DNA of 64,000 bases, taken from NCBI GenBank assembly GCA_034336665.1, contig CM067570.1:18180502-18244501 (forward strand), written 5' to 3'. Below the pieces are notes generated by a model. It saw only the letters and a program-made list of their open reading frames with translations, was not told the origin of the DNA and did not search any database. A program made the position numbers and the translations under genes. Position 1 is the first letter of the stretch, and the number at the start of each line of letters is the position of its first letter. This document shows, piece after piece, positions 38,076 to 51,680 of the stretch. The DNA is from Luscinia megarhynchos. Its lineage: Eukaryota; Chordata; Aves; Passeriformes; Turdidae.

Positions 38076-40144
38076 AAAAAGGCTCCTTTTTAAAATTCAG
38101 ACTGCTAAGTAACAGTAAGTAACACAATGAACCCTATCTGCATTGGATCAGCCTCAGCTGGAGCTACATCAGACAGCATTCTGTATCTCTCATTTTGCTT
38201 TACTGGCCAATAAAAATAGAAGTGGGGATGGCCATGAGCAAATTCTTGTAAAAGCCCCAGTGCCTGCCATGCTGGAGGGAAGTGGGTGCACAGTGGCAGG
38301 AAAGGAAAAGAGAGGCAGTGACTGAGAAGGTGAATGGTGCAGGAAAGGAGGGCTAAAAATAGCATTGCATTTCTTTCATTGTTCAATACCATTTCTGCAT
38401 GTAAAGACAGAAGAATATGAATCCAACTAATACCTGTATGCAATGAGGCATATTTATGATATAACAGACTCTTAACATTAACCTCTGATTCAGTGACCCC
38501 AAGCAGCTTTAATGAATTTTATGCCTAAGAGTCAATTCTAATATTCTGATATGGGTTTTTTTCTAATATTTTCACATCATGATGTTTTGATTGCTTAAAG
38601 TTTGCTTGAATCCAAGTTACGTGAATCAGAATTTCTCCACCTCCCAGTGGTGACCTGAGGTGCTTGTCCCTTCAGAAGATGCATCTGGAATTCTCTCAGT
38701 ATAATACCTACTTTTAAAGCATTTATCAGTACAGAATGTTTTGAACAATTGTCCTAATAATGAAATCTAATTGCAAAATTTTTAAATATGCTGTCTTCAA
38801 ATATTGCAGTGATTAAAAGGGCACAGCAAGTGAGCTTGCGACACTAAATATTTAGTTAAAACACACTATGATAGATTCAGATACTAATACTAATATGCTG
38901 ACATGAAATGGCAAGACCAAACTGGACACAACCATTCAACCTGTCTCCTTTGAATACATCTCAGTTCTGATTTAGAAAGACCTCACATGCTTTCATCTTT
39001 CACTGCTGTCATGATCACCAGTTTCTAATTTAGCTTTTCTGATAGCACTACTGGCAGGTTGCTAAGTGGCTTAGGCAGGCCCCCTTCACCCAAAAGCAGT
39101 TTGAACCAATGATCTTCAGGTAGGAAGAGCTTTAAATCATTATTTTAATATTAGCAGTTGGTAGCACACAGTTCAACTGTTTGGTTCTTTCTTAGGTACA
39201 ATTCTAAGGGCAGATTCGTGTGTTTTTCATATATTTGCAAAGGTTTGCAGGTGACAAATTACTTTGTAGCACTATTAACACGCCTCACTCAGGAGCCTAA
39301 ATTTTTTAAATATTAAACAGATGTTCAGATACAATTGCTGATGCCAATTGATCATTCCCAGAAATCTTTCTGTTCATGGAGGATGCTTCTGGAAATGATG
39401 AACTGTCTGATGTTTATAAACACAGATTTATCACAGGATAAAAGGTAAAATATTTGCTCCTCAATTTGAAGTTTTAGTATGAGTCCCTTCAGTCTTTGCT
39501 ACAAACATTTGACATGTTACAGGCATAGTTCCTTTCAAATGTTGCGCTTTGAAATGAAATAACACAAAATTAAACACTAGACTAGGAATGAATGAACTAA
39601 GACATCACAAGAGGTCCAGCATAGAATGCTTAATATGACCACTGACTTTGAGAAATATCCAAGTATCATAAACAGAATGCTGAAAGCTGTTTTTTCCAAG
39701 CAGATTTCTCATGGCTCCAGTTTCACAGCTCACAGTATAAACAGGTGCTCAAATTCAGCTCCAGCAGTTTACATTGTCAGGAAAAGTGATAGGGTTTCTG
39801 ATTATTTTAACAAGCTTCTCTTGGTGGCTTCTTGAACCAGACTGCCATCTATTATGGGGTTTGAGAGAGATTTGATCAACACAACAGCAACTTCTTTCTG
39901 ACTACTAAAGAGCTATATCTCATGAATTCTTGTCTTTTTAAAGTTTCATAGATTGCACCACAGCTGAAAAAAATCAAAAAAGGTATAGATTTCTCAACCA
40001 GAGCTGCTCCAATTCTCAGATAGATGGAAAGTCAGTAAATAAAAAATGGTCTCCCTTCCCTCTCCTCCCAGATACCTAATATTCGCCTTTTTTCCATCTG
40101 TAAACAAAGAGTAAACTGTTAATAGCTAGTCAAAACACTTTCAA

Positions 40145-40435
40145 AACCAAGTCCAGGATACTCATTGCATTCAGTTTGAAAATCTCTGAGCAGTTCTTCC
40201 TGCAGGTGTGGTGACAAATCCCTCCCTGACTGCCCAAGGAGAGAATGGGCATGGGCTGAAGCAGCCATCAGCCAGGCACCAAGGAGAAGCCTCCATCCAC
40301 GCACAGCAGGGACACAGCTGCCAGGCAAACTTCCAATGAGCCATGAGCTTGCAATCCTGCAGACCTCACATTCTGCAGCCCTGGTAACTCTGCCTTCATG
40401 GGGGGGGGATCTGTGATTCACTTCTCCTCCTGCAA
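40145..40435. other. GC-richer patch, function unknown
   Basis: Composition is clearly richer in G and C than the flanks, ending in a run of eight G near 40402. A 100-codon minus-strand frame crosses it, but with no recognisable domain and no splice or promoter context. I treat it as non-coding. Confidence 0.35.
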
Positions 40436-42555
40436 ATTTTGACCAGTCCTACCACAGGAACATTTGTAAATATTTAAGAGCACTGGTGAAGAACAGCTCA
40501 ATAAGTTTTTGGTTCAAGAGCCTTAGGGATCACCAGGCATTAGGAAAGTCTGTTATTCTTCAGTTCATGAAAGGATTCATCTGGAAGTCCTTCTCTAGTG
40601 CTCCTCTGCAGCACAGTTCCCCTTCTGAAAAGGCCTTACAGAGAACTGTAAATGAATTTAAAATGGAATGTACGTTTATTTGTCTCTATCCTTCATCATT
40701 TTTGCTGCAACAAGCAACTATGTTTCAGCATTTTTTTGCTGCAAACATAGTTGTGTACATTCGAGAGAAACCTTCAAAATTAACCTTAGAAGTTCAGATG
40801 TTCAGCCATGGCAAGTAAACCACATAAGCAACAATGCAGAATGTTATGTTCAATTAACAAAGTGTTAAAAACTATATATATGTATGTTTTTTTAATGAAA
40901 GTTTATGAGGTACATTTTATTTACCAAAACATTTTTTTTAAAATCTCCCTTGATTCTTTACAGTATCTCTTTCTAGCAATGAATTCTATGAATTACAGTG
41001 GGTGTGGAGAACAGCTAATGGAGTAATTCATCTAATAGATAAGGGATTAGCCAACCAAGATCCTCTGTGGACACACTGATGAACATCATGATCCAAGGGA
41101 CATTTTCTCTTCCTAAACTTGTGAACCAATTTTACTGCAGTCACAGAAGTGCTATCCAAGAAGTTAAGGATGGGAAAACATCATAATGGAGACCCAGGAC
41201 CTGAAAAATGAGACAAACTGTAGCAACACAGAAGACTGCATCCAACCAGTTTCAAGGAATAGCAAGGAAAACCTCTGAATAAAAAGCATAGTAACTTCTT
41301 GCACAATGAATAAAGCACGTCTGCCAGCTTCTAAACATCCATCTTCAGAATAGATAAAGCATATTTCTTCAGCAATAGATTTTTGTCACACTAGGAATAC
41401 TTTTGTGTACTAGATGAAAATAAAAGTTGGCAGTTCCAGACAGTGAAAGATCTGTCCAAACTTACATGGAAAGCTTGTCAACTAAATTACCACATTCATA
41501 TTTAGTTGTTACATGACATAAATGAAAACACTAATATTTTCAGTCTTTTCAATTTAGCACTAATTTTGCATATCTGTGTCATCACAATATGTATCTCAAC
41601 TGCTCAAATAAAATGGACAGATAAAACCTGAGATCTGAATATCTTAGTGTAATTTCCATAACTATGAAGAAAGCAAAGAAACTCCTTTGCAGTACAGAAA
41701 ATTCTAGTGCTCTGAGGAAAAGTGAAAAGTTTGTCAGAAAATCCAGCTGCATACTGTGATTTGAGGAAATAAAGAATACTGAAAGCAAGCTACTAATGTA
41801 ACCATGGATTGGACAATTCCAGTAAACCACAGAAAAATACCAGGAGGAGGTACTGACCACTAACAACAAATGTCCTGCATTTTAGTGGATTCAAAACATA
41901 TGTAACACCTCAGGTTGAATTTCTCAGACCTAAACTGATATGCCAGAATACAGGATACATGAATACACACAGGAAGCACCATTTTCTAACACTTTGGATC
42001 CTGCAGCTATCCTATCTGCAGCTTGCTGAGTACTGTGTGCCCTGCTATGAACCATGATGCAAAAAATAAAAATAAGACTTCCAGAAGATCACTATACATT
42101 TAAAGACAATAAGGTTTTTTTTTCTTCTAATTGAATAGATATGTTATTAATACTCTTTGAGTCTGTAAGAAAATACCTCAAGCACCCACACTTGAAATGG
42201 GATGGAACACAGTGTACTCATATATAATAGCGTAACTATTTTAGAACACTTCATGCAGCAAGAGACAAAGAATGTGAAGCACATCATTACAATAATTCTA
42301 GCAGTTTTCTTCTAAGTTCCTATACTATGCTATTATTTTAAGTTTGTTTGAAAGATATACTTCTGTATTTTGAAGTCTGAAGTGGTATCTATAAAACATT
42401 ATACAATGTAATATGCTGCATTGCAACAGAGGTGTTATCAAGATACCAAAAATGAGCTACACTTTCTTGAGCCTAACTTCCACAATGTAATTAATGAAGG
42501 CAGCAGCCTGGTATATCTAATAAATCTCAACACAGATCTATGCAACTGTCATTAC

Positions 42556-42575
42556 AAAAAAAAAAAAAAAAAAAA
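42556..42575. repeat. Poly(A) run (20 nt)
   Basis: Twenty consecutive A. The upstream sequence was checked for a retroposed transcript or SINE body and none was recognised. Confidence 0.9.
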
Positions 42576-44184
42576 TTAGTAACTGAAAAGGTAAGACCAT
42601 GATGAAAAGACAATCGACTGCTTGGCAGTTCTTTTCCAGGGAAAGAGCTTTCAAAGACAATAAGAAAATGATAATTCACCTCAATTTGGAACAAGTGTTG
42701 AAATTAAAGTCTATTATTACTTCTAGAACAATGGGAAGAACAGCTAGGTCTTTTTATGGGGAGAAAAAAACACATTTAAAAGGCTTCCAGGTTTCCATTC
42801 TTCCCAGCAAAACTAGTTTTAATCTGATATTATTACAGAAACTTATATAAATATCCAATCTTATTTTGATTTAAGGGACCTTGGCATTTCCACTTAAAGT
42901 GAGCAGCTACCTATTAGACATGAAAATTTTGTAAATGTCGTATGTAAATTGTCAACAATTCTGCATTCTTAATTTACTATTTTGACACTCATTAATAGAA
43001 TTCAATACAAATACCACTATTTTAAAGTTATATTAAAAGAAATCTTGGCATTAAGATGTTAAATACAGTTCATTGATACAATTCTGATCAAAGTTCCTCT
43101 CAGTTTTGGTGTTTTTTGGTTTTTTATTTTTTTTACCATACATTCCCTAGTATTTTTTAATTCAATAATGTATCTTAAATTTGTATTAATTTTCACAAAT
43201 TGCTGAGTCCCACAAAGCAGACACTGTATCACAGAACAAAAAAGTTGCTGTCCAAGGTACTGCACATAAAGACAAGTGTTCCTATTAATCTCTCAAATGT
43301 GTTAAAAATGTTTTCAGATTTATTAGCTGTCCTTAGCAAGCAAGCTAGTCGTGTTGAAATTCCTTATATGATACTGCAGTATCAGTGTTATGCTGTTACT
43401 TTCCAGGGCCTCTTCTACTGCATTCCAGTATGATCAGACATTCCAGCACCTGACAATACCCAGTATGTATAATTAAGGACAAACCTGTTCTACTCTTTGT
43501 TACAGACTGATTTTCAGCAGGGTTGAAATACAACAAAAAAGTCTTTGAAGTCATGGCTCATGAATAAAAGCTACCCTCTAATATAAATCTAGCTCCATGT
43601 ACTGTTCTGGCATTCTGCAGAGCAGTCACTAAATGTAATTTTATCTGCAGTATTCACTTACATATCTCAGAAGCATAAAGATTCACACATTCATGCAGGA
43701 CATAGCAAATAGCATCCTGGGTTTAATTGCTGCTTCAAAAAATAACCACTGAGTGTAAGACAATAAATACAATTTTTGTTTCTTTTGTTACGCTTAATAG
43801 GAGAAGCATATTTGTCATTTGCAAGGCTAAAAAATGCAACAGCCAAGAACTGCAGTAAACCTCTCAGAGCTAATAGCAATATCTAATAATGCATTCCCAC
43901 ACCATCTTCAAGCAAATGGATTTAATTCACTGCTTAATCAGTCAAATTAACACTAATCCCCATATGGTTAGAAAGGATGTTTCTAAACAAACCGGATTTA
44001 TGATTTATTTATTTGCAAAGTGTCTTAAAGCTGAGATGCCTAGAAAAACTACTGTGTTAATTCACTCACACTGACAGAGCTGGTTTCACCTAAGAAATGA
44101 TCTCAGCAATTCACAGCATGGCTGACAGCTAATCTGCATAGAAAAGCAGCACAGTAACCATTTAAGCCATGCAAAAACACTCAC

Positions 44185-44330
44185 CCAAGATGATGTAGCA
44201 AAGATCAGGATCCAGCTTCCAGACCCCATGAAGCTGAGGGAGCAATCCAGCAGCCTGCTCAGGCCAGCAGTGTCTCTCCTACACTTGACCTAGACTGCCT
44301 TACATAATGAGGAAGCAGCGCTGTATCCTG
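44185..44330 (-). promoter_or_regulatory. Candidate 5'UTR first exon and promoter region of the channel gene
   Basis: On the minus strand a GC-balanced stretch (AGGCTGCTGGATTGCTCCCT, then CTACATCATCTTGG) ends at a strong donor GTGAGTG (44184-44178). It has several short minus-strand reading frames and no protein signature, as expected of a UTR exon. Upstream in the transcribed direction lies a CpG-bearing, GC-rich segment up to about 44.95 kb, which would fit a promoter. A first intron from here to coding exon 1 would be about 27 kb. The upstream limit of the exon is not determined. Identity with a mammalian SCN1A 5' exon is inference. Confidence 0.4.
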
Positions 44331-44950
44331 TGTGGAGGAGCACGCTGAATGTCATCACTGGCAGAAGTAGGGAGAACTGGCAGCAGGCGGGCTGGTGCTT
44401 AGCATGGAGATCACGGAGTCTGCCTTCCCTCCCGGCTCTGCGAGAAAACACAAGGAGAGCTCAGAAACGCTGGTGTCATTCCTCCCCTGGAACCAAGGAC
44501 CGGAAGGAGTGAGGGTGTTAAAATGTGAGGCAGCAGCGCTGGAGCTGCAGCTGTACCTGCTCAGGGGCAGCAGAGCCCTGTCACAGCCTGCAGCACTGCT
44601 CAGCTGCAGCTGTACCTGCCTGGAGGAGCAGAGCTCCTGTCACAGCCTGCAGCACTGCTCAGCTGCAGCTGTACCTGCCTGGAGGAGCAGAGCTCCTGTC
44701 ACAGCCTGCAGCACTGCTCAGCTGCAGCTCCTGTCACAGCCTGCAGCACTGCTCAGCTGCAGCTGTACCTGCCTGGAGGAGCAGAGCTCCTGTCACAGCC
44801 TGCAGCACTGCTCAGCTGCAGCTGTACCTGCTCAGGGGCAGCAGAGCTCCTGTCACAGCCTGCAGGAGAGCAGCAGCAGCGAGGCGAGACACTGAGACAC
44901 TCACGCTGCTCTGCACACCTCTGCCTGGGCACTGCTGACTCTGGTGAGTA
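44331..44950. promoter_or_regulatory. GC-rich, CpG-bearing segment with minisatellite; candidate promoter
   Basis: I count about 12 CpGs, including GCGAGGCGAGAC near 44880. The segment includes a 59-bp minisatellite. On the plus strand GCTGACTCTG is followed by GTGAGTAG (donor-like, 44944), so a divergent plus-strand transcript is conceivable. The 137- and 166-codon plus-strand frames are translations of the minisatellite and are not called genes. Confidence 0.35.
44542..44865. repeat. 59-bp minisatellite, about six copies
   Basis: The consensus unit starts CAGCTGCAGCTGTACCTGCC and ends GTCACAGCCTGCAGCACTGCT. Copies lie at 44542-44600, 44601-44659, 44660-44718, 44719-44753 (35 bp, with a clean 24-bp internal deletion), 44754-44812 and 44813-44865 (partial). 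Copies 2, 3 and 5 are identical by eye, so expansion was recent. Copies 1 and 6 share a CTCAGGGGCAGCAG variant. The unit is rich in PvuII-like CAGCTG and PstI-like CTGCAG sites. Confidence 0.95.
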
Positions 44951-46428
44951 GAAGGACAGCATGGGTATGAGATAAAGTCTGGGATTCATCTCCAAAGGGA
45001 ATTGCTCTTCCCTCCAACAGATCTGACTGCATGCAGGTTAGTTTCTGGAAAGTAAGCATTCTTTACCTGTTGTACATGGTGTTACAGCTGTTAAACTGCT
45101 TCAATTACTGAGGTTTGATTTTTCAAGAAAATGATGGGTAAGATACATTCTCTGCAGTAAGATATTTACAGTCATCTCTGGTGTTTCTTTGCATTTGTTT
45201 CATTTGTTTTTTTTCCTAAGAGAACCCTTAGTATATTTTGTAGTTTATTATTGTTTGGGTCATATCAGCACTTCTCTGCAGGGCACAACAGGAGAAAAAA
45301 AGTATTCAGGCTTAGCCAGCCATTTAAAACCTACACAACCTTGTTTCAAAAAAAGCACTTTATATAAATTAAAACTATTGCATATATGTATTCCATAAGT
45401 TATTTCATTTCAATGCTTCAATAATAACAAAAGAGCCTTAAATCATATAATGCATACACACATTATTCTTGAATTAATATTTTGATTGATAAAGTTTCTC
45501 TTTAGAAAAGAAGGCAAAAGTTTCGCTAAGGTGTTTTGTGCTTATATTTGAAACTGCTTGATTAGACATGATCAAGAGTAAATGCAACTGGACACAAAAT
45601 CCTGCAGCAAAATTAAAAGACAGGTCAAGAGAAGTTCTAAGTCTCAACGTGGAACATTGACAGATGTTAGGTTAGGGACAGACTCCATTACTATTAGTTA
45701 TGTCCTTAGACTAAACATGACTGGAGCTCTGATCTCAAAAGGGAAAATCAAGGTGAAAGAGAGAAAAATAATCCAAATATTTGCCTTTCATATTTATTTA
45801 ATTGATGTTTCTCCTTTTGAGATAAACTTACAATGACTTTCTATCAAATTTGAGCACGTAAAAAAATGTTTCATTTTCACACTGGTTTTTTGAAATATAT
45901 ATTTTCATAGTCTCTTGTTGAATGCTTTCCTTTTTCCTTTCTAGAGAAAAAAAATCAAAAGCATGTGATATAAAAGGCAGATCATTAGTAAGACCTACAG
46001 CTAGCATACTCTGAGTTAAGAAGAATGTGGAAACAAAAAAACCAAGAAAAATATAATTTGAGAATGATTTTAAAAAAACAATTATTTCTGTATTTGAAAC
46101 TGTTCTTCCAATCTTCTGAAAATAACATTAAAAATACCTTGGTGCATTTATTTTTTCATATATTGGTTCAGACTGTTAATGAGGAGTCCCTCTTAAAACT
46201 TTACATAATTTCTATGTACCAACCTCTACTTTTGGAGTGTTTCAAGTGTTAAATAAGAGTGCTTGCTTTAGAAAAAATCTGTTTACATACTTGGCCTGGT
46301 TAATCAAGAGTTGAAAATATGACCTGTATTAGGCTTTGGAAATATACAAGGACAGTTTAATTAAGGTGCAAAACCAGCAATTCTGTTGGTCATGGCAATC
46401 CAAAGAGCAAAGCAGACAAAGTACTCAC

Positions 46429-46502
46429 CTAAAGCAAGTTCAGGTGCCTCCACAGCCATGGCACTGGGCAAGACAGTTTGACTAGAGATAACCAAACCTT
46501 GA
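46429..46502 (-). other. Candidate 74-nt non-coding exon on the gene strand
   Basis: On the minus strand a strong acceptor (TTTATTTTTCTACCTGATACAG, AG at 46504-46503) and a strong donor (TTTAG then GTGAGTAC, from 46428) frame 74 nt. The reading frame from its internal ATG is short, so if it is real it would be a UTR exon upstream of the 44.2 kb candidate. Acceptor-donor pairs of this quality also turn up by chance elsewhere in the window, so the support is weak. Confidence 0.25.
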
Positions 46503-49375
46503 CTGTATCAGGTAGAAAAATAAAGAAATTTTGTTGATAAACTACAGGTTATCCAACCCAATATACAGAAATTGAGTACAAAAGGCTACCTAAATGAACA
46601 GAATGCAGATTTGGCAGGTAGCATTGCAAAGATCCTATATAGTTAGCTTGATGTTGCAGTTCAGGCAAATGTGTCTAAGTTTGAAACAGTTGATTCCATC
46701 TTTGGGCTAAGTGATGAATTAGATATTCCTTCAAAGTTTTCCCATCTTATTTTCTATGATATTTCCTATAACTGTATATATAACCTTATCATAGTCTGTT
46801 CCCATGAGGACAAGTAAATCCAGTGTAATAGCTTGCAAACATTAAATTTTGTCATTTAACATACACCTGAAAGCCACAGCTTTTGTCTGGAGTATAAATA
46901 CTGTTTACTTCTCTCAGATAGTAGCCAAATTGCTCTTCCATTGCACCACAGTACTTTTCAGTTTACAGTAACTCCTATGAGCATTTTTTCCTTCAGTTTG
47001 ATCTGCTGGCAAGTCAAGACTATCTAAGCACAAATTGATACAGAAATTGCTGACATGTAGGACTTACAGCAAAAGACTCTGAGCCAGCTGCACTGGTAAT
47101 GTGAGTATTAATGTCTAATGTTTGACAGTGTTAAGAAAATAAGTCAATTTTATGTAATAGTCAACTATCAAAGTAATTATTCTGATGCCTCAGCAGATAG
47201 AGGGTCAAAGTAAATAAAGTAAATGCAGTTAGAAAAAAAATCCTTTCAAAAACTGTAATCTTTTGAAAATGACCGCAGAAAAATCTGCTATTTGGAAAAG
47301 AAGAATGGACTAGAAAACCCCTCATGAGGATGGAGATTAAAATATGTATGTTTGGGGGCTTAATGTAAGGAGTAAAAAACAATCTAAACTCTTTTGCCAC
47401 ATGTTATGAAGATAATGGTAGTCATTATTACAGAAGACTGTAAACCTATGAAACAAATTCTGGAATTTTTCTTTTATGGAAAATATGGTAATAGAGGTTT
47501 GCAGTGGTTGCCACTAAATTGCCCTTACTTGCTGAGTTTATTTCCACAAGATCCTTTCTATTCCATGCTGAAGTGAAGGAAGCAGTATCTCATAGACCTT
47601 ACTCCTGCCAACAACCTTGAGTAAACAGGACAATTTTTTTTAGACACCTTGCTCTTAGATGCCTTGCACATAAATAAATCATTGCTTGAGGTTTGCTCAT
47701 ACTAATATAGATTCCATTTGGGATCTGCTGAAGCACTAAAATGCTCTGGTATCAGTGACAGGAGAGACAACTTCAATATCTTGTGGTGCAGGTTTTTGGC
47801 GTTTTTTCCGTCCTTCTCTGACCTTCCTTTCTTTTCTCAAAATAATTTATCCCTTGTGTTCCTGAACAACCTGCACAAGTGAGTCATGCTGAAATGTGTA
47901 AACAATGGCTCAAAGTCTTCAAAAAATGAACTCCTGTATTTAGCCTTATAAATGCAGGAGGAGGGAGATTCCTTATAGGAGTCCTTCACCCAAGTCTGCT
48001 GAAGACTTTGGCCATTTCTCTGCATTTGCTACTTCTGCAAGCAAAGCCTATAAATGCATATCACATAGCTCCTTATTGAAACAGGTAGTAAAAGCTTTTG
48101 ATTTCTTTCTTCAATATTATCTAGCAGCACAAGACCTCAATTTACTCTGCATATATTTTTTTACTATTTGACCCAGTCATATCACTATGAAGACCACTGG
48201 AGGACTAGCCAAAGAGGAATGTTTTTGTCCTTCAGTTGACTAAACTTCCTGGTATCTGACCAACGCCAATATTCAAATAGGCAGAAGAGCATCTCTAAAT
48301 ACCCTTTTGTCCTTAAATGATACCTTACCAAACTTGCAACTGAATTAAATAGCACTTTAAAAAGCAGTCATATTTTCAAACATCTTAGATGTTAAGATAT
48401 GTCAACGTTTTCAATCCTCCTTTCCATAGTATTTGACAATATTTAATATCCTACGTATTTACAAGAAGGTCCCTGATTTTCCTCCAAATGATTAAGTATT
48501 CCAGTCATGAAAGGTAAACACTGAATTCTTTAATTTGGTGGATACTCCTCAGATAGGTATCACTTATTTTGTAATTTTGTATTCACATGCACTTTTTAGA
48601 ATTTAACGATAAACAATATCCCAGAAAACAGCTGAAAAATTATAATCCAATTAAGCATAAAAACCTTCTACAATTAAACTATGAACATTAAATCAGGTCA
48701 AGGTCACAGTAATCTCAATATTCATGGAATGTTCTTTCATTTCTCTTTGACATCTCTTCCTCTACAATAAAACTAGCTATGATAGTCTTTTAAATTCCTT
48801 TCCAAGATTTTTTGTAAGATTTATAGGGTTGCCTATTGTACCCCTGAGAGTGCCTATAAACTGATTTCCCAAGCGACTATTTTTGTACTTATCTCATAAA
48901 AAAACCCATCTGCTGTTTTGCATATTAATACTAAAAGAGAATGGCAAAAATAGGAGGAAAGGAAAAAGTTGAAAAATGAAAAAGCAGTTAATTAACCATT
49001 CAATAAATATGCCTATTTATTCTGAGTAAATGAATGATCTTTATCAACTGAAAATAATTACTACTGGCAGGCTTTTCTGTTGGATTTTCTACTGTCACTG
49101 ATTCCAGGACATTGAATGTAGATTTCAATTATTTTTAGCATCTCCCTAAATTAGCTTTTATGAGCTTAAGAGCAAGAAAGGAACCACACTTAGTTTTGGA
49201 GATTAAGTTTAGTTGTCAGTCATCCATCAGAACATTTCTAGAAATTGTAGTGGTAGTACCTTGAACTCCAAGCCATTATTGATGCCTAAGAACAATATCA
49301 GGCAAAACAGATTTATGGTTCAGCATAATAAATGTCCCATTAGCACTAAAAGCAATAAGGTGCCTTTTTTTTCTG

Positions 49376-49396
49376 CCTCCCCCCCCCACCCCGCCA
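49376..49396. repeat. C-run (nine C, interrupted)
   Basis: Nine consecutive C, then A, four C, G and CC. Simple low-complexity sequence. Confidence 0.9.
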
Positions 49397-51680
49397 AATC
49401 CCTCCTAAATAGCCCCCAGCATGCCCCATTGGTGATATTGATTTAACAGAGATGCAGAACTGGCTAACACAAAACCCTGAAGGACCTACTGCAGCGAACA
49501 TGTTCACAAGACTGGTTATCCCCTCTCGCAACACATGAAGGTGCAATCAGTACTCACATTTAGCTAAAAGGCATAAATTCATCACTTCAATTTCATTCTG
49601 GATCCAAGTGCCTTATCTTTGTCTTTCTTTAATTGACATGGGCCCAGACCAGTCAAACAAACTATATTACTTTTGTTAAGTTTTAATTTTTCAAGTCTTT
49701 GAAATGTCTATATTTTTGGGAAGAAAAAAAATAATTCGGATGTAGCTCTTTATAGAAAAGTGATACTTCTTGTATTTTATTTTACCACAAATTTTAGTAA
49801 TATGCCTAAAAACAAAAAGGTGGCTGACCTGTTAAATGTTTTCAATAGATCTCATTGGTTCCCACCAAAGAAATTGTTCCAGCTCCTGTATTCTTGTTCC
49901 TCTTATTTATATCATTTGGATGCTTTCAGGAAATAATACAGATTCCCTTTTGGTTTCTTGCTTTTCTTCCCAAGATGTTCCTAGTCACTTGGGCATAGTT
50001 TACAATATAAGAGCTCACAATTACCTAAACTAGAAACCTGTGTCTCAGGTAAATTTTTGCGTCTCTAGTGTCTGCCAGTGCTTTCCACAGTGAATTTATT
50101 GAGCAGTAATCAAAGGTCTTCAGGTTATGTATTCCACGTCCAAATTTTGAACTTGCACACCACAGGCTCTCATAGGCAAAAGACTGTTCAGCCTTCAAAC
50201 TATGAAGTTAAATATGGATGGTGCTCAGGCATCTAGGTCAGGGTGTGCTTCTGTCTTCATTTCTCCTTCACTCACTCAAAGACAGAGCTTAGTAAGAATG
50301 AGACAAAGTCTTTTAGGATAACTCCTCTGTACTAAACACATCAACCTTCATTCAGTGCTGAATGACACAGTGGTCCAACACACCAGATGTCCCAAATCTT
50401 TGTGCATTGAGGGTAGTCTCCTGTAGAGCAGGAGGACTCAGGAGCTGTCTGATATTCTGCAAATCCCAGGTTCTGAGGTTCCAGTCCTTTGCTGACTAAT
50501 AACTGGTGTTTTATTATTTACATAGCAAGATACATCCTTGCCAACACCTTAGGTTTGCATACACATTTCACTTACACTTAAGTGCTCTTTTGTCTAATGC
50601 TGAGCTTAGCAGCACTGCACAAAAGTGTTAAAAAAGATATGAATACTATCTCATCTAAAGAAAAGTCAGTAACTTCTAGAATGCCTTGTTTTAAAACATT
50701 TGTTTTATCTGTCAGAATAAGTATTATTTTGGCTACTATTAATTGATCTTTCATTTAAGAAAACTCTGAAATAAAAACAATTAACACAGTAATTGCATAA
50801 CCAAGAATAGTACTTTCAAGTTTGCAGGACAAAGAGACATGAAAGTCTGTTATATTTGCTTATCCTGCCCATCTTTCTGACATAGCTGTCTCTTTTTCCT
50901 TCCCCTCTGTGAGAAAGTAAACAGAATGTCCTTGTAAGCCACTATGGCTTGATTTCAGGCAGAGTAAATCAAACAAGCAAACAAAACCAGCCGTGAGCAG
51001 ATGAAAACAATGCCTAAAATGCCTCATCATCAAATGATATTAGCTCTTTATGCTAATCTCCTTCAAACTGATTCCACACTGTAAAGTAATGATATCTCAA
51101 AGAAATCTACTGAAGAAGTTCTCCTTTTCTCAATCATTCCTAGTGGGTAATTCTTTAAGATTCAGCTGTATATACTCAAATCACTAAGTCCTTAGAGGTC
51201 AATAAGGGAAAACACTTTTCTGTTCCTATTTTTAACAGGTCAATTCAGGTGAATTCAGCAAGTTCTATTGTTTAAAATACTTTAATGAAGCAAAATTCTT
51301 TCCTTCATCATATTTACTTTAACAGTTTTTTTCATTGGAAGCTGTGGCAGTATGACCTTGGGAAACACAGGTTTCTACTCTTCCTTTTTCAGTTGCTTAT
51401 AGTGCAGTATTGGAATGCCAATCACAGTCATGACAGAGACCATCCTCCTCCAGAACCAACTTATGTCAGCTTTGAAAAATTGCCTTGCAAAATTTAGAAA
51501 CTTGGTCTCCTGCTGTCCAAAGGTGGACCTGCAAAGGAAACTGAGCAATGCAAATCTCTCTATTCATTTGCAAAAGAACAATTGGCTGAAGCCTCCTGAA
51601 AGCTCCAAGTCTAAACAGAGTCCTCTGGGAAGGAGATGGAGCTCTCTCTCACAGCACAAGTCAGAATCACTGTGGAACTC

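Larger units (their letters stand above)
38076..44184. other. Non-coding stretch between the two candidate promoter islands
   Basis: This is AT-rich DNA without a recognised gene. It contains a GC-richer patch at about 40.15-40.43 kb and a 20-nt A-run at 42556-42575. Reading frames on both strands are short and lack signatures. Confidence 0.6.

Noticed and set aside
40119..40421. 100-codon minus-strand frame over the GC-richer patch
   Set aside because: No recognisable domain, no splice or promoter context, and a frame of this length is expected in GC-rich sequence.
44395..44938. 166- and 137-codon plus-strand frames rich in Ser, Cys and Gln
   Set aside because: They read through the 59-bp minisatellite. 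The unit length is not a multiple of three, so the repeated peptide changes frame between copies, which is typical of non-coding repeats.
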